Shown in pieces: positions 8,634 through 20,913 of a stretch of DNA of 64,000 nt. The DNA is taken from assembly GCA_022846035.1 (NCBI GenBank), contig AP025580.1, positions 558,001-622,000 on the forward strand, in the 5' to 3' direction. Source of the stretch: Christensenellaceae bacterium (lineage in GTDB: Bacteria; Bacillota; Clostridia; Christensenellales; Christensenellaceae). The notes under the pieces were generated by a model, which was not told the DNA's origin, ran no database searches, and saw only the letters and a program-made list of their open reading frames with translations. A program made the position numbers and the translations under genes. Positions within the stretch are counted from its first letter, which is position 1; the number at the start of each line of letters is the position of its first letter.

Positions 8634-9626
8634 TTAATAGTTTTGTTCCTCGATATAGGATGCAAGGTCGCTCAGAATCATTTCCTGCTCTGCCGTATGC
8701 GGGATCGCATGAATACGCTGCGCAAGATCCTCGCTGCGGAAAGCGCACCCTAAAAGGGCGGGAGCGATATTATCCACAAAATCTGCGTCCATGGCGTCGG
8801 AGAAGACCTGCGCTTTTTGGACCACGGCATCTTTCAGGTCGAGCATAATCTCGATTCCGCCCCAGGGGAAACGGGTTTTGATCGTAATATCAAACTGCGG
8901 CGACTGGCCGAATAACCATTCCCAGCTTTCGTTGCGGGCGGTAATCTTGTCAATTTCCGCCCAGGCTTCCTCGCTAAAAGGATATGGCTGAGGATCGCCG
9001 TATTCAGCCTTATAAGCCGCGAGGAGCGCTTCCGTCATCTTTTTAGGGGTGATGTCAGGGTTTAGCTCTTTCAGATTCACAACGCGTGCACGCACCGAGG
9101 AAATCCCTTTGGATTCGATCTTATCCTTGGATACGGCAAGATACTGCGACAGTTTGTCCATGTCGGAGTCGATTAGAATTGTTCCATGATGGAACGCCCC
9201 GTTTTTACGCCGGCAAAAAGCATTTCCGGAAAATTTACGCCCATCCGCCATAATATCGTTCCTGCCGGAAAATTCGGCCTGGATACCAAAGGTATTCACA
9301 GCGTCAAGCATGACCTTAAGCTGGCGGTGCAAATCATATGTATCGTGCGCCGCGATAAAGGAAAAATTGAGATTGCCGACGTCGTGGAACACGGCGCCGC
9401 CGCCGGAAATCCGCCGGGCAAGTTTACCGCCGTCCGCAAGCAGCTTTTCGTGGCGGCATTCCGCCCAGACGTTCTGGTGTTTGCCAATAATCACAGAGTC
9501 CTCGTGTGTATAAAGATACATGACCACATCGCCGGGCCGAATATGCTTGAGCATGTATTCTTCTACGGCGAGCGTGTGGTGAGGATCAAACTTTGGGTTG
9601 ATATAATAAAAAAAATGGTTTTGCAT
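8634..9626 (-). CDS. lplA: Lipoate-protein ligase A
   Basis: Activates free lipoate with ATP and attaches it to the lysine of lipoyl domains. The 330 residues hold both the large catalytic domain and the C-terminal accessory domain of LplA. The lipoyl-AMP motif is ARRISGGGAVFHDVGNLNFS near residue 70, preceded by the HTLAVEEYML and IGKHQNVWAE blocks. The adenylate Lys is in GRKFSGNAF near residue 130. The window encodes three lipoyl domains (two in the first complex, one in the second), its obvious substrates. A TTGAAT/TATAAT promoter lies just upstream. Lipoate salvage is thus likely the source of cofactor here; lipA or lipB is not in view. Confidence 0.93.
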   Translation of the reverse strand: MQNHFFYYINPKFDPHHTLAVEEYMLKHIRPGDVVMYLYTHEDSVIIGKHQNVWAECRHEKLLADGGKLARRISGGGAVFHDVGNLNFSFIAAHDTYDLHRQLKVMLDAVNTFGIQAEFSGRNDIMADGRKFSGNAFCRRKNGAFHHGTILIDSDMDKLSQYLAVSKDKIESKGISSVRARVVNLKELNPDITPKKMTEALLAAYKAEYGDPQPYPFSEEAWAEIDKITARNESWEWLFGQSPQFDITIKTRFPWGGIEIMLDLKDAVVQKAQVFSDAMDADFVDNIAPALLGCAFRSEDLAQRIHAIPHTAEQEMILSDLASYIEEQNY

Positions 9627-9658
9627 GCAAATATCCTCTCTGAAATGTTTATATATTT

Positions 9659-9687
9659 ATTATAATGGAAGAAGAAAGTGTATTCAA
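9659..9687 (-). promoter_or_regulatory. Sigma-A promoter of lplA
   Basis: On the minus strand, TTGAAT, a 17-bp spacer and a perfect TATAAT sit about 33 bases before the lplA start codon. Confidence 0.75.
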
Positions 9688-9750
9688 GTTTTGCATTGCG
9701 AATTTGACTTTCATGCTATATGATAAGAAAGAGGGGAACAAAGGAGCGTT

Positions 9751-10464
9751 ATGAAGTATTACCAGGCGGAAACGCATTGCCATTCGGCGGAAGTCAGTCC
9801 GTGTTCGCGCATACCGGCCCAGTATCTTGTCAGGGAATATGACGAAGCGGGATACCGTTACGTTTTTTTGACGGATCATTATCATCCCAATGTGCTGGAA
9901 CGGCCTGAGCTGGCGGGGAGCTCGTGGGAGCAGAAAATCGACCATCTGCTTTCCGGCTACGAAAAGGCGCGGGAATGCGCCCAAGGTACGGGCGTGCTTG
10001 TTTTGCTGGGGATGGAGGTCGTGCTTAACCGGAATGAGGAAACGGGAATCGGCGACGATTTTTTGGTCTATGGATTTGACAAGGATTTCCTGGTGGATAA
10101 TCCGTACCTGTACGACCTGTCTTACGCGGAATTTTATGATAAAATAAAAGCCAACGGCCTGCTGACGTTTCAGGCGCATCCGTACCGGTATGACCTAAAG
10201 CCTGCGGAGCCGGTCTGTTATGACGGCATTGAGGCCGTGAACACGCATCCGCGCCATGCTTCGCGCAATGCGATGGCCATCGACTTCGTGGCGCGCCATG
10301 ACCTGTATATAATAGGCGGCAGCGACGCGCACGCGGAAGAGGACGTCGGCCGCGGCGGGGTGATGTTGCCGGACGGCATCGAGACTTCTATGGATTTTGT
10401 GCAGTTCTACAGAGAGAACGGTTCGCCGGAATTAATCGTAACTTTCGGTGCGGACAACGTATAA
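9751..10464 (+). CDS. PHP-domain phosphoesterase (HisK/trpH-like)
   Basis: A 237-residue stand-alone PHP domain, a metal-dependent phosphoesterase fold. Metal-ligand motifs are present in order: ETHCHSAEVSPCS at the N-terminus (HxH), FLTDHYH near residue 50, GMEVVL near 88, QAHPYRY near 142, and GGSDAHAEED near 191. It may be a histidinol- or nucleoside-phosphate phosphatase. No histidine-biosynthesis neighbour is present. The ribosome binding site AAAGGAG lies 5 bases before the ATG. Confidence 0.8.
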   Translation: MKYYQAETHCHSAEVSPCSRIPAQYLVREYDEAGYRYVFLTDHYHPNVLERPELAGSSWEQKIDHLLSGYEKARECAQGTGVLVLLGMEVVLNRNEETGIGDDFLVYGFDKDFLVDNPYLYDLSYAEFYDKIKANGLLTFQAHPYRYDLKPAEPVCYDGIEAVNTHPRHASRNAMAIDFVARHDLYIIGGSDAHAEEDVGRGGVMLPDGIETSMDFVQFYRENGSPELIVTFGADNV

Positions 10465-10539
10465 TTTCGTTTAATATATCGCCCAGGCGGTTATATATGA
10501 AAAGTAAAATAAATGATTGAGGGAAAGAGGTATCGAAAA

Positions 10540-10746
10540 ATGGCACAGAAAATTACCAAAGACATGAACATTATGGACATTCTCCAGATCGACGAGGGAC
10601 TTGCGCCGATCTTTATGGAAGCGGGCATGGGCTGCCTCGGATGTGCGGCTGCACACTTCGAGAACTTAGAGCAGGCGTGCGGCGTACATGGTATCGACGC
10701 GGACGCGCTTTCTGAAAAGCTCAACGCTTACCTGGAGAGCAAATAA
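10540..10746 (+). CDS. DUF1858 (hybrid-cluster-associated redox disulfide) domain protein
   Basis: A 68-residue protein matching the DUF1858 family: KITKDMNIMDILQ, then the Cys pair in GMGCLGCAAAHFE (about 30-36), then ENLEQACGVHGID. Members often sit with hybrid cluster or other oxygen/NO-defence proteins and are proposed thiol-redox or cluster-binding partners. Here it leads straight into rubredoxin and a flavodiiron protein. The ATG at 10540 is 9 bases after GGGAAAGAGG. An in-frame ATG at 10513 lies upstream of that site and is unlikely. A GC-rich hairpin without a T-run follows. Confidence 0.85.
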   Translation: MAQKITKDMNIMDILQIDEGLAPIFMEAGMGCLGCAAAHFENLEQACGVHGIDADALSEKLNAYLESK

Positions 10747-10754
10747 GTTTTTAA

Positions 10755-10777
10755 GGAAGCGGCGTTAAGCCGCTTCC
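10755..10777 (+). other. Intergenic hairpin without T-run
   Basis: A perfect 9-bp stem (GGAAGCGGC with GCCGCTTCC) lies between the DUF1858 and rubredoxin genes. The absence of a U-tract suggests an mRNA processing or stability element rather than a full terminator. Confidence 0.6.
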
Positions 10778-10813
10778 GAAATATTAATTCAAAAAATCAA
10801 AGGAGAACTCGAA

Positions 10814-10972
10814 ATGAAAAAGTATGTATGCACAGTTTGTGGTTATGTTTATGATCCGGAAGCGGGCGATCCGGACAACGGCGTTGCACCGGGCACGAAA
10901 TGGGAAGATGTTCCGGCAGATTGGGTCTGCCCGATGTGCGGAGCGGATAAATCGGCATTCGAAGAGGAATAA
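10814..10972 (+). CDS. Rubredoxin
   Basis: A 52-residue mononuclear iron electron carrier. Two knuckles bind Fe(SCys)4: [12 protein letters not shown] at residues 4-15 and [12 protein letters not shown] at 38-49. The central WEDVPADW segment is characteristic. Length and spacing are those of clostridial rubredoxins. The ribosome binding site AAAGGAG precedes the ATG, and the gene ends 15 bases before the flavodiiron gene. It is the expected electron donor to that protein (NADH:rubredoxin reductase to rubredoxin to flavodiiron protein) for reducing O2 or NO. Confidence 0.95.
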   Translation: MKKYVCTVCGYVYDPEAGDPDNGVAPGTKWEDVPADWVCPMCGADKSAFEEE

Positions 10973-10987
10973 GACGGAGGGGTATGT

Positions 10988-12181
10988 ATGAGCGCTCAAC
11001 CAACGAAAATAATGGACGGCATCTGGTGGGTAGGGGTGCAGAATCCCGACCTGAGGATTTTCGACGTCATCATGAGAACACAGTGGGGAACATCCTATAA
11101 TTCCTATCTCATTAAGGGCACAGAAAAGACTGCCGTTGTAGATGCTGTCAAAGCGGGGTTCTCAGACGAACAGCTTGAGAGAATCAGCGCGGTCGTAGAC
11201 CCCGGCACTATCGATTATATTATATGCAACCACACGGAGCCGGATCATTCCGGAGCACTTATTAAGCTGATGGAAGCGGCGCCAAACGCGGTTGTCGTAT
11301 GCTCCCGTCCGGCGAAGATGCTCATTCGCGAAATCATCAACCGTGATTTTGAATGCATCATTGCGGGAGACGGCGTGACATTAGACCTTGGCGGCAAGAC
11401 GATTGAGTTTATCTCGGCGCCCTACCTGCATTGGCCGGATTCCATCTTTACGTATGTAAAGGAGGATGCGTTCCTTTCTTCAGGCGACGTATTCGGATTC
11501 CACTTTTCTGCTTCGCAGATATTCGACGACCTGACAAAGCTGGACGCGAACATGATTTCATCCCAGAAGTATTACTTCGACGTGATCATGTCGCCTTTCA
11601 AAAGCTATGTTCTGGAAGCGGTGGAAAAGATCCGCAACCTGAAGATCGACGTGATTGGGCCATCCCATGGTCCGGTGCTGCGTCAGGATCCGTGGGGGGC
11701 GGTAAAGCGTTACGAAAACTGGTCGATGCCCATTATCAATGATCCGAAGAAGATATACATCGGATACGTGACATGTTACGGCTACACGGCTTGTCTGGCC
11801 GAACAGCTTTACGCGGGCGCGGACCAGGACGGCGTGGAAGTGGAGATCGAGGATGTTTCCAAGCTGCCGGCGGGAGAGGTTGCCGCCAAAATCCAGGAGG
11901 CAGATGCGTTTGCGCTCGGATCGCCGACCTTAAACCGCGACGTACTAAAGCCGGTGTGGGACGTGATGTCCTCTCTGTGTCCGTATGTAGTCAAGGGGAA
12001 AAACGCGGCGGTATTCGGAACGTACGGATGGAGCGGCGAAGCCTGCAAGTATATGAGCGAGCGCCTTTCTAATTTAGGTGTGAAAGTCATCGGCGAAGCA
12101 AGGGCGAAGCTTAATCCTAATGAGGAAGAGCTTAAAACAGCTTACGAGCTGGGAGTAGCTTTGCGCAAGACAGTGAAATAA
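10988..12181 (+). CDS. Flavodiiron protein (FprA-type A flavoprotein)
   Basis: Reduces O2 to water or NO to N2O in anaerobes. Residues 1-250 form the metallo-beta-lactamase-like domain with diiron ligands in NHTEPDHSGAL (H, E, D, H near residues 80-86), HWPDSIF, GDVFGFH and GPSHGPVLR. From about 256 to the C-terminus is a flavodoxin domain, with the FMN-phosphate loop in YVTCYGYTACLAEQ and GTYGWSGEACK. At 397 residues it is the minimal two-domain form with no fused rubredoxin, consistent with the separate rubredoxin just upstream. GGAGGGG is the ribosome binding site. A strong terminator ends this oxygen-defence group. Confidence 0.93.
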   Translation: MSAQPTKIMDGIWWVGVQNPDLRIFDVIMRTQWGTSYNSYLIKGTEKTAVVDAVKAGFSDEQLERISAVVDPGTIDYIICNHTEPDHSGALIKLMEAAPNAVVVCSRPAKMLIREIINRDFECIIAGDGVTLDLGGKTIEFISAPYLHWPDSIFTYVKEDAFLSSGDVFGFHFSASQIFDDLTKLDANMISSQKYYFDVIMSPFKSYVLEAVEKIRNLKIDVIGPSHGPVLRQDPWGAVKRYENWSMPIINDPKKIYIGYVTCYGYTACLAEQLYAGADQDGVEVEIEDVSKLPAGEVAAKIQEADAFALGSPTLNRDVLKPVWDVMSSLCPYVVKGKNAAVFGTYGWSGEACKYMSERLSNLGVKVIGEARAKLNPNEEELKTAYELGVALRKTVK

Positions 12182-12198
12182 CTTACCTTTATAGAAAT

Positions 12199-12233
12199 AA
12201 AAAACCACCGTATCCGATACGGTGGTTTTTTTA
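12199..12233 (+). terminator. Terminator after flavodiiron gene
   Basis: AAAACCACCGTATC pairs with GATACGGTGGTTTT and is followed by a T-run. This is a textbook intrinsic terminator. Confidence 0.92.
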
Positions 12234-12302
12234 TTTCCCAAATTTATATAATAAAGAAGAAAGTCATCAAAAAAGAAATATGATAAAAAAGCAAAAAACC
12301 TG

Positions 12303-12331
12303 TTGACACAGGAGAGGTAGTTTGGTATTAT
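12303..12331 (+). promoter_or_regulatory. rRNA operon promoter
   Basis: TTGACA, a 17-bp spacer and TATTAT lie about 125 bases before the mature 16S 5' end. This is the expected distance for an rrn promoter with a leader. Confidence 0.85.
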
Positions 12332-12456
12332 AAATAAGCCGCAAAAAACGCGGCGAACCTTGAAAAAAGCATACAGTACCAAGAACGAAAAGGAAATGCT
12401 TGAAAAGCGGAGCCACGATCAATCTAGTTAAAAAGTGCAGCAATGCATTTAAGATT

Positions 12457-13993
<1,537 letters not shown>

Positions 13994-14128
13994 GGGTGTA
14001 AGAAACAAAGAGGCAAAGCGAAGTAGAGGATTTTCTTTTCGGGTACTGATGTTTTTAAAGGGAAAAGAACAGCAAACTGCATAGAAGCCGTTTGAAGAGC
14101 ATATACGGGAGTATATGCGATTTAAAAT

Positions 14129-14204
14129 GGGGGTGTAGCTCAGCTGGGAGAGCACCTGCCTTGCAAGCAGGGGGTCAGCGGTTCGATTCCGCTCATCTCC
14201 ACCA
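14129..14204 (+). tRNA. tRNA-Ala (TGC)
   Basis: A 76-base cloverleaf in the 16S-23S spacer. The acceptor stem GGGGGTG pairs with CATCTCC (two G-T pairs). The anticodon loop CTTGCAA gives anticodon TGC. The T-arm has GGTTCGATTCC. CCA is encoded. Confidence 0.96.
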
Positions 14205-14254
14205 AGAGTGGGAAGAAAGCGGAGGACACCGAAGGCAGCTAACTGTAGAGGTAT

Positions 14255-14331
14255 GGGCTCATAGCTCAGCAGGTTAGAGCACACGCCTGATAAGCGTGAG
14301 GTCGGTGGTTCGAGTCCACTTGAGCCCACCA
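14255..14331 (+). tRNA. tRNA-Ile (GAT)
   Basis: A 77-base cloverleaf. The acceptor stem GGGCTCA pairs with TGAGCCC. The anticodon loop CTGATAA gives anticodon GAT. The T-arm has GGTTCGAGTCC. CCA is encoded. The Ala-Ile pair is the common bacterial rrn spacer arrangement. Confidence 0.96.
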
Positions 14332-14348
14332 AACATACGAAAGTATGT

Positions 14349-14388
14349 AAAGCACATTGAAAACTGGATAGTAGAAGAAGACAAAGAG
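14349..14388 (+). other. Pre-23S processing stem, 5' arm (includes boxA-like ATTGAAAACTG)
   Basis: About 40 bases starting AAAGCACATTGAAAACTGGA are largely complementary to 17437-17481 downstream of 23S. They form the long duplex that brackets the 23S precursor for RNase III-type cleavage. The segment also contains the antitermination boxA-like motif usual in this spacer. Confidence 0.75.
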
Positions 14389-14478
14389 AAGCGATAAAAA
14401 ATCACGAAAACTAATCAAATTAGGGTAAGAGATATAATTTCGTTTTGAGAATGTCTTAGGAGAAAGAAAGTAGACGAA

Positions 14479-17400
<2,922 letters not shown>

Positions 17401-17436
17401 ATTATGTTGATTCAAACAGTCTAAATTACTTAAGAC

Positions 17437-17481
17437 ATTCTTCTTTGTCTTCCCACTACTACCTGGTTTTGAATGTGCTTT
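17437..17481 (+). other. Pre-23S processing stem, 3' arm
   Basis: The segment from CTTCTTTGTCTTCCCACTAC to GAATGTGCTTT is the reverse complement, with few mismatches, of the spacer at 14349-14388. This closes the 23S processing stem. Confidence 0.75.
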
Positions 17482-17581
17482 GGCTGACTATCGGATGAGC
17501 AGCCGAAAGGCACGGCGAATCCATATGAATGCGCGCAGAGTGAAAGCGATGCGGTACATTCTTGAAAAAGTTTATAAAATT

Positions 17582-17698
<117 letters not shown>

Positions 17699-17739
17699 TC
17701 TATTTTTCAATAATATTCTATGTGAGGGGTCCTTTTGCG

Positions 17740-17758
17740 TAAAGCTTAAGGGCTTTTT
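17740..17758 (+). terminator. Weak terminator after rRNA operon
   Basis: AAAGC and GCTTT form a short stem followed by TTTT. It is much weaker than other terminators in this window, so the true end of rrn transcription may be the next hairpin. Confidence 0.4.
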
Positions 17759-17767
17759 ACTTTGTAT

Positions 17768-17801
17768 AAAAAAAGGCTCCGGAGAATTTACTCCGGAGCT
17801 T
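17768..17801. terminator. Terminator for the minus-strand secreted-protein gene (possibly bidirectional)
   Basis: A GCTCCGGAG/CTCCGGAGC stem is followed by TTTTTTT on the minus strand, 16 bases after the stop codon of the gene at 17817-19091. It can also stop rRNA read-through. Confidence 0.85.
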
Positions 17802-17816
17802 AGTTATTACATTTAT

Positions 17817-19091
17817 TCAGCTATCGATAGAGACCGGTTCTTGCTGGGCCTGTGTCTGTGCGTCTGAAGCGGCCTGTTCCACTGACTGCTGCCCTCCTTG
17901 CTGGGCAGGTTGTTCTGCACATAATGCTTCGGGGCAGGGGAGGTAGGGGATATCCCTAGTTACCGTTTCCTCTGCTAAAGCAGCCGTTTCTTCCGGTTCA
18001 AGCGCGGCCATTGTCATCATAGGTTCTGCCTGCGGCTCTTGCTCTTCCGATTCGTCGGGCAGTGTGCCGAGGGGAAGAAAATGAGCTGGGTCGCTTACCA
18101 TTGCCTGTACGCCTGAGACATCCATACCGTTGAAAGAAGAAATACCGGTCGGCTGGTGCGAGCCGTTGTAGGCGTGTGTTTTTTGACTTTCATACCAGGC
18201 GCCGTTGCAATAGACCATCCATGCGTCCCATCTGCCGGAACCGTTGTATGTGCCCGTGGTTGCCGCATATACGACCGGTACCCTGGTGCTTCCGTCCTTT
18301 ACAAAGTAGACGTGCAGGTACAGTGAGAGATTGTTGCAGTAAGCGCTTTGCGCTGTTACGTCGCTTTCCAGAGGAAGCGGATCCCCCATGAGCTCATGGA
18401 GCTTGCTGCGGAAAGTGTCATTGGAAAAATTGTTGTTCGTGATTCCAAAGTATTCCTGACGCTCTTTATCCGTTGCGCAGGCGTCGTATCCATCGATAAT
18501 GCGCTGGGCATAGGCGAGGGTAATTTCCGTATTGGTTCCACTGGGCTCGGGATCTACTGCGGGTTTCTCCGGATCCACTGCCGGTTGATCGGGATCGACG
18601 ATCGGCGCGTCAGGGTCAACTGCCGGCTGATCGGAGTCGATGGCCGGTGTGTCAGGATTCACAATAGGGTTATCCGGTGTAACAACCGGTTCGTCGGGCA
18701 GCGCAGATGGCTGATCGGGCGTAACAACGGGAACATCCGGAGCGGTCCCGATCGCCGCATTACCGTCGTCTTCGCCGAATGCAGGCTGCGAAAGCGGTAC
18801 CTGTGTATCGCCCATAGCGGCGATTGCGGATGAGGGTGCAAATTCCCCTGCCGCAGGGACAGGAGCAGTTTGTACGGCGGTTGCGGTATCCGTATCCCCA
18901 GGCTTTGTATCCTGAGATGTTCCGGCCGCGAGAGGCGTAGGAGCATCCTTGATTTCCACTGTTTTACCATCATTGTTTTCATGTGCGGAAGTGCTGAAAG
19001 TAACCGGACTGACACATATTAAAACACATAGTATCAAAGAAACGATCATGATCGTCTTATTCCGTTTTTTGGTGTTTTGCTTATTTTTCAT
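17817..19091 (-). CDS. Secreted or signal-anchored protein with Pro/Asp-rich repeats
   Basis: A 424-residue protein I do not recognise beyond its architecture. A basic N-terminus and hydrophobic stretch (IMIVSLILCVLICVSPVTF, about 14-32) make a signal peptide or anchor. A low-complexity linker follows. From about 118 to 186 there are roughly ten short units of the type P-D-x-P-x-V-D, for example DQPAVDPDAPIVDPDQPAVD, resembling wall-spanning spacers. A globular-looking segment at about 190-345 has several Tyr, Trp and Asn residues (NGSGRWDAWMVYCNGAWYES). The tail is Glu/Gln-rich. No LPXTG motif or C-terminal membrane segment is visible. It is the first of two envelope genes on this strand, 207 bases from the other. 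Confidence 0.7.
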   Translation of the reverse strand: MKNKQNTKKRNKTIMIVSLILCVLICVSPVTFSTSAHENNDGKTVEIKDAPTPLAAGTSQDTKPGDTDTATAVQTAPVPAAGEFAPSSAIAAMGDTQVPLSQPAFGEDDGNAAIGTAPDVPVVTPDQPSALPDEPVVTPDNPIVNPDTPAIDSDQPAVDPDAPIVDPDQPAVDPEKPAVDPEPSGTNTEITLAYAQRIIDGYDACATDKERQEYFGITNNNFSNDTFRSKLHELMGDPLPLESDVTAQSAYCNNLSLYLHVYFVKDGSTRVPVVYAATTGTYNGSGRWDAWMVYCNGAWYESQKTHAYNGSHQPTGISSFNGMDVSGVQAMVSDPAHFLPLGTLPDESEEQEPQAEPMMTMAALEPEETAALAEETVTRDIPYLPCPEALCAEQPAQQGGQQSVEQAASDAQTQAQQEPVSIDS

Positions 19092-19140
19092 GTAATTCTA
19101 TCTCCCGTAATGATTTCTTATTTATATTGTAAAAAAGATT

Positions 19141-19158
19141 GGTCACACTTTCGGTCAC
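19141..19158. promoter_or_regulatory. Direct repeat GGTCAC x2 upstream of secreted-protein gene
   Basis: GGTCAC occurs at 19141 and 19153 (12-bp period). The second copy sits in the inverted repeat TTTCG-GTCA-CGAAA. The site lies about 50 bases upstream of the minus-strand start at 19091, near a TACAAT box, so it could be an operator. Evidence is by eye only. Confidence 0.3.
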
Positions 19159-19242
19159 GAAACGTGCAACAAAAGTATCTTTTTGGATTAAAATGAGACT
19201 AATGTAAAAAGAAGCCGAAAAGGGTATGGGAAAAAGAATCAA

Positions 19243-19280
19243 CAAAAAACGGCGATGGAGGTAGTTCCATCAGCCGTTTT
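19243..19280 (-). terminator. Terminator after InlB-repeat protein gene
   Basis: AAACGGCTGATGGA and TCCATCGCCGTTT form a stem with one bulge, followed by TTTTTTG on the minus strand, just past the stop codon at 19299. Confidence 0.8.
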
Positions 19281-19298
19281 GAAGTATTGCTATTATTT

Positions 19299-20207
19299 TT
19301 ACCGGCGCGGCCGCCTGCTGTAGTTTCTGCGCTTTCTGCGCCGTACAATGCGTATTCGGCGAATGATACGCATGATGATGACGAAAGCGGCAAAGCCGAT
19401 GCCGATCCAGATCAGCACCCACATAATGATATAACCGTAGCTGCGCTCAAAAAGCGCACCCAGAGTACGGTTTTCATCGAGGTTCAGGTTATAGGATTCC
19501 TCGGTACTGATGATTTTGCCGGGAGAACTGATGTCATACCAGCCGGCAAAACGGTAACCGTCCGCAGGCGTTGCGGTAACGGTGACCACGCTTCCGCCTG
19601 AAAAATTTCCGCCGCCCGATACGCTGCCGCCCACCTCAGGGCTGAGCGTCAGTTCAAGCTTATAGGTCGCGGAGAATTTTGCAACGAGCTGCATATCGTT
19701 TTGGATATTGAAAGTATAAGCCGTATCGGTACTGATGGGTTCTGCCGCCGCAGATGCGGCGTCAAACCAGCCGAGGAACGTATAATTTTCATTTGACTGC
19801 GCCGTTACCGTGACGGAGTCATCAAGCATATATTCGCCGCTGCCGCTCTGGGAGACGCTACCGCCACCTTCCGGATCGGCCGACAGCGCCACCGTATATA
19901 TTTTGTTGAAGCGCGCAATAAACGTACGGTCTTCTTCCAGCGAATAGGTAAATTCAGCTTCGGTACTGACGGGATTTTCAAGGTCGTTTTCTTTAAACCA
20001 ACCGGCAAAAACATAACCGTCAGCAGGCGTTGCGGTCAGTGCGGCGTTTTTACCGGCAGAATAGGTTCCCCCGCCGGTCACAGTGCCCGTGCCTTCCGTT
20101 TCCGCCTTTACCGTGACCGTGTATGAACCGGATTCCGGCGCTGCGAAAGCTGTTGCACAGGTGAATATGATAACAAGCGTCAATAAAATACAAATAAACT
20201 TTTTCAT
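19299..20207 (-). CDS. Membrane-anchored protein with three InlB B-like (Listeria-Bacteroides type) repeats
   Basis: A 302-residue surface protein. A signal peptide (MKKFICILLTLVIIFTCATAFA) is followed by three about 75-residue beta-rich repeats. Each has a conserved core: GTVTGGGTYSAGKNAALTAT...GYVFAGWF, GSVSQSGSGEYMLDDSVTVT...YTFLGWF, and GSVSGGGNFSGGSVVTVTAT...YRFAGWY. The GWF/GWY turn and xFxARF ending are those of divergent InlB B-repeats. A transmembrane helix (about 254-274) and a very basic tail ending RRPRR anchor it with the C-terminus inside. The start at 20207 follows GAGGAGATC. A longer in-frame start at 20264 would precede this site. It is probably an adhesin or spacer; no enzymatic domain is seen. 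Confidence 0.8.
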   Translation of the reverse strand: MKKFICILLTLVIIFTCATAFAAPESGSYTVTVKAETEGTGTVTGGGTYSAGKNAALTATPADGYVFAGWFKENDLENPVSTEAEFTYSLEEDRTFIARFNKIYTVALSADPEGGGSVSQSGSGEYMLDDSVTVTAQSNENYTFLGWFDAASAAAEPISTDTAYTFNIQNDMQLVAKFSATYKLELTLSPEVGGSVSGGGNFSGGSVVTVTATPADGYRFAGWYDISSPGKIISTEESYNLNLDENRTLGALFERSYGYIIMWVLIWIGIGFAAFVIIMRIIRRIRIVRRRKRRNYSRRPRR

Positions 20208-20373
20208 GTATGATCTCCTCTGATTCCTACGTAAGATTCTATCGGTATTCACCTGATGTGTCAAATGTTTCAGGGCAAGCTTTAAAAAAAGTTAATATTC
20301 TATGCATATCTTTTTAAAGCAAAGAAGAATGTTTATATATACCGTAACAGAAAAGAGCGGGAAAGGGAAAACA

Positions 20374-20913
20374 ATGAAAGAGATTTATCTTGCAGGGGGA
20401 TGCTTCTGGGGATTGCAAAAATATTTTGATTGTGCGACAGGCGTACTGGAAACACAGGCGGGATATGCAAACGGAACGACGGAAAACCCTAACTATGTGC
20501 AGGTATGCTGCGGCGGAAGCGGATTTGCAGAAGTGGTTCGTCTGCGGTATGATGAACGGAAGCTTAGTTTGAGGGACGTTTTGAATTTGTTTTTTTATGC
20601 TATTGACCCGACGACAGAGAACAGGCAGGGGAACGATATAGGAGAACAGTACCGGACGGGCATCTATTATATGGATGAGGCGGACGCGGAGGAAATCCGT
20701 TCGTATGTCCGCAAGGAGCAGGAGAAATACGAGGATCCGATTGTAACGGAAGTCAAACCGCTGAAGAATTATTATACGGCGGAGGAATATCATCAGAAAT
20801 ATTTGGACAGAAACCCAAGAGGGTATTGCCATATCGGAAAGGAGGCGTTCAATTATGCAGGAACTTATCAGGGCGAAAGAGCTCATGAATTACGAAAGAC
20901 CGTCGGAGGATGA
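20374..20913 (+). CDS. msrA: Peptide-methionine (S)-S-oxide reductase MsrA
   Basis: Repairs S-sulfoxide methionine. The 179-residue protein begins MKEIYLAGGCFWGLQKYF, with the catalytic Cys in GGCFWG at residue 10. Family blocks are GYANGTTENPNY, GGSGFAEVVRLRYDE, LFFYAIDPTTENRQGNDIGEQYRTGIYY (shown in part: DPTTENRQGNDIGEQYRTGI) and the C-terminal YHQKYLDRNPRGYC. I chose the ATG at 20374 over upstream in-frame ATGs because GAAAGGG precedes it and the MKEIYLAGGCFWG start is standard. Its 3' end overlaps msrB by 59 bases. Confidence 0.95.
   Translation: MKEIYLAGGCFWGLQKYFDCATGVLETQAGYANGTTENPNYVQVCCGGSGFAEVVRLRYDERKLSLRDVLNLFFYAIDPTTENRQGNDIGEQYRTGIYYMDEADAEEIRSYVRKEQEKYEDPIVTEVKPLKNYYTAEEYHQKYLDRNPRGYCHIGKEAFNYAGTYQGERAHELRKTVGG

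Noticed and set aside
18540-18720. Short regular repeats in the secreted-protein gene considered as a CRISPR-like array
   Set aside because: The repeats are in-frame Pro/Asp codon units of variable length inside an open coding frame with no unique spacers.
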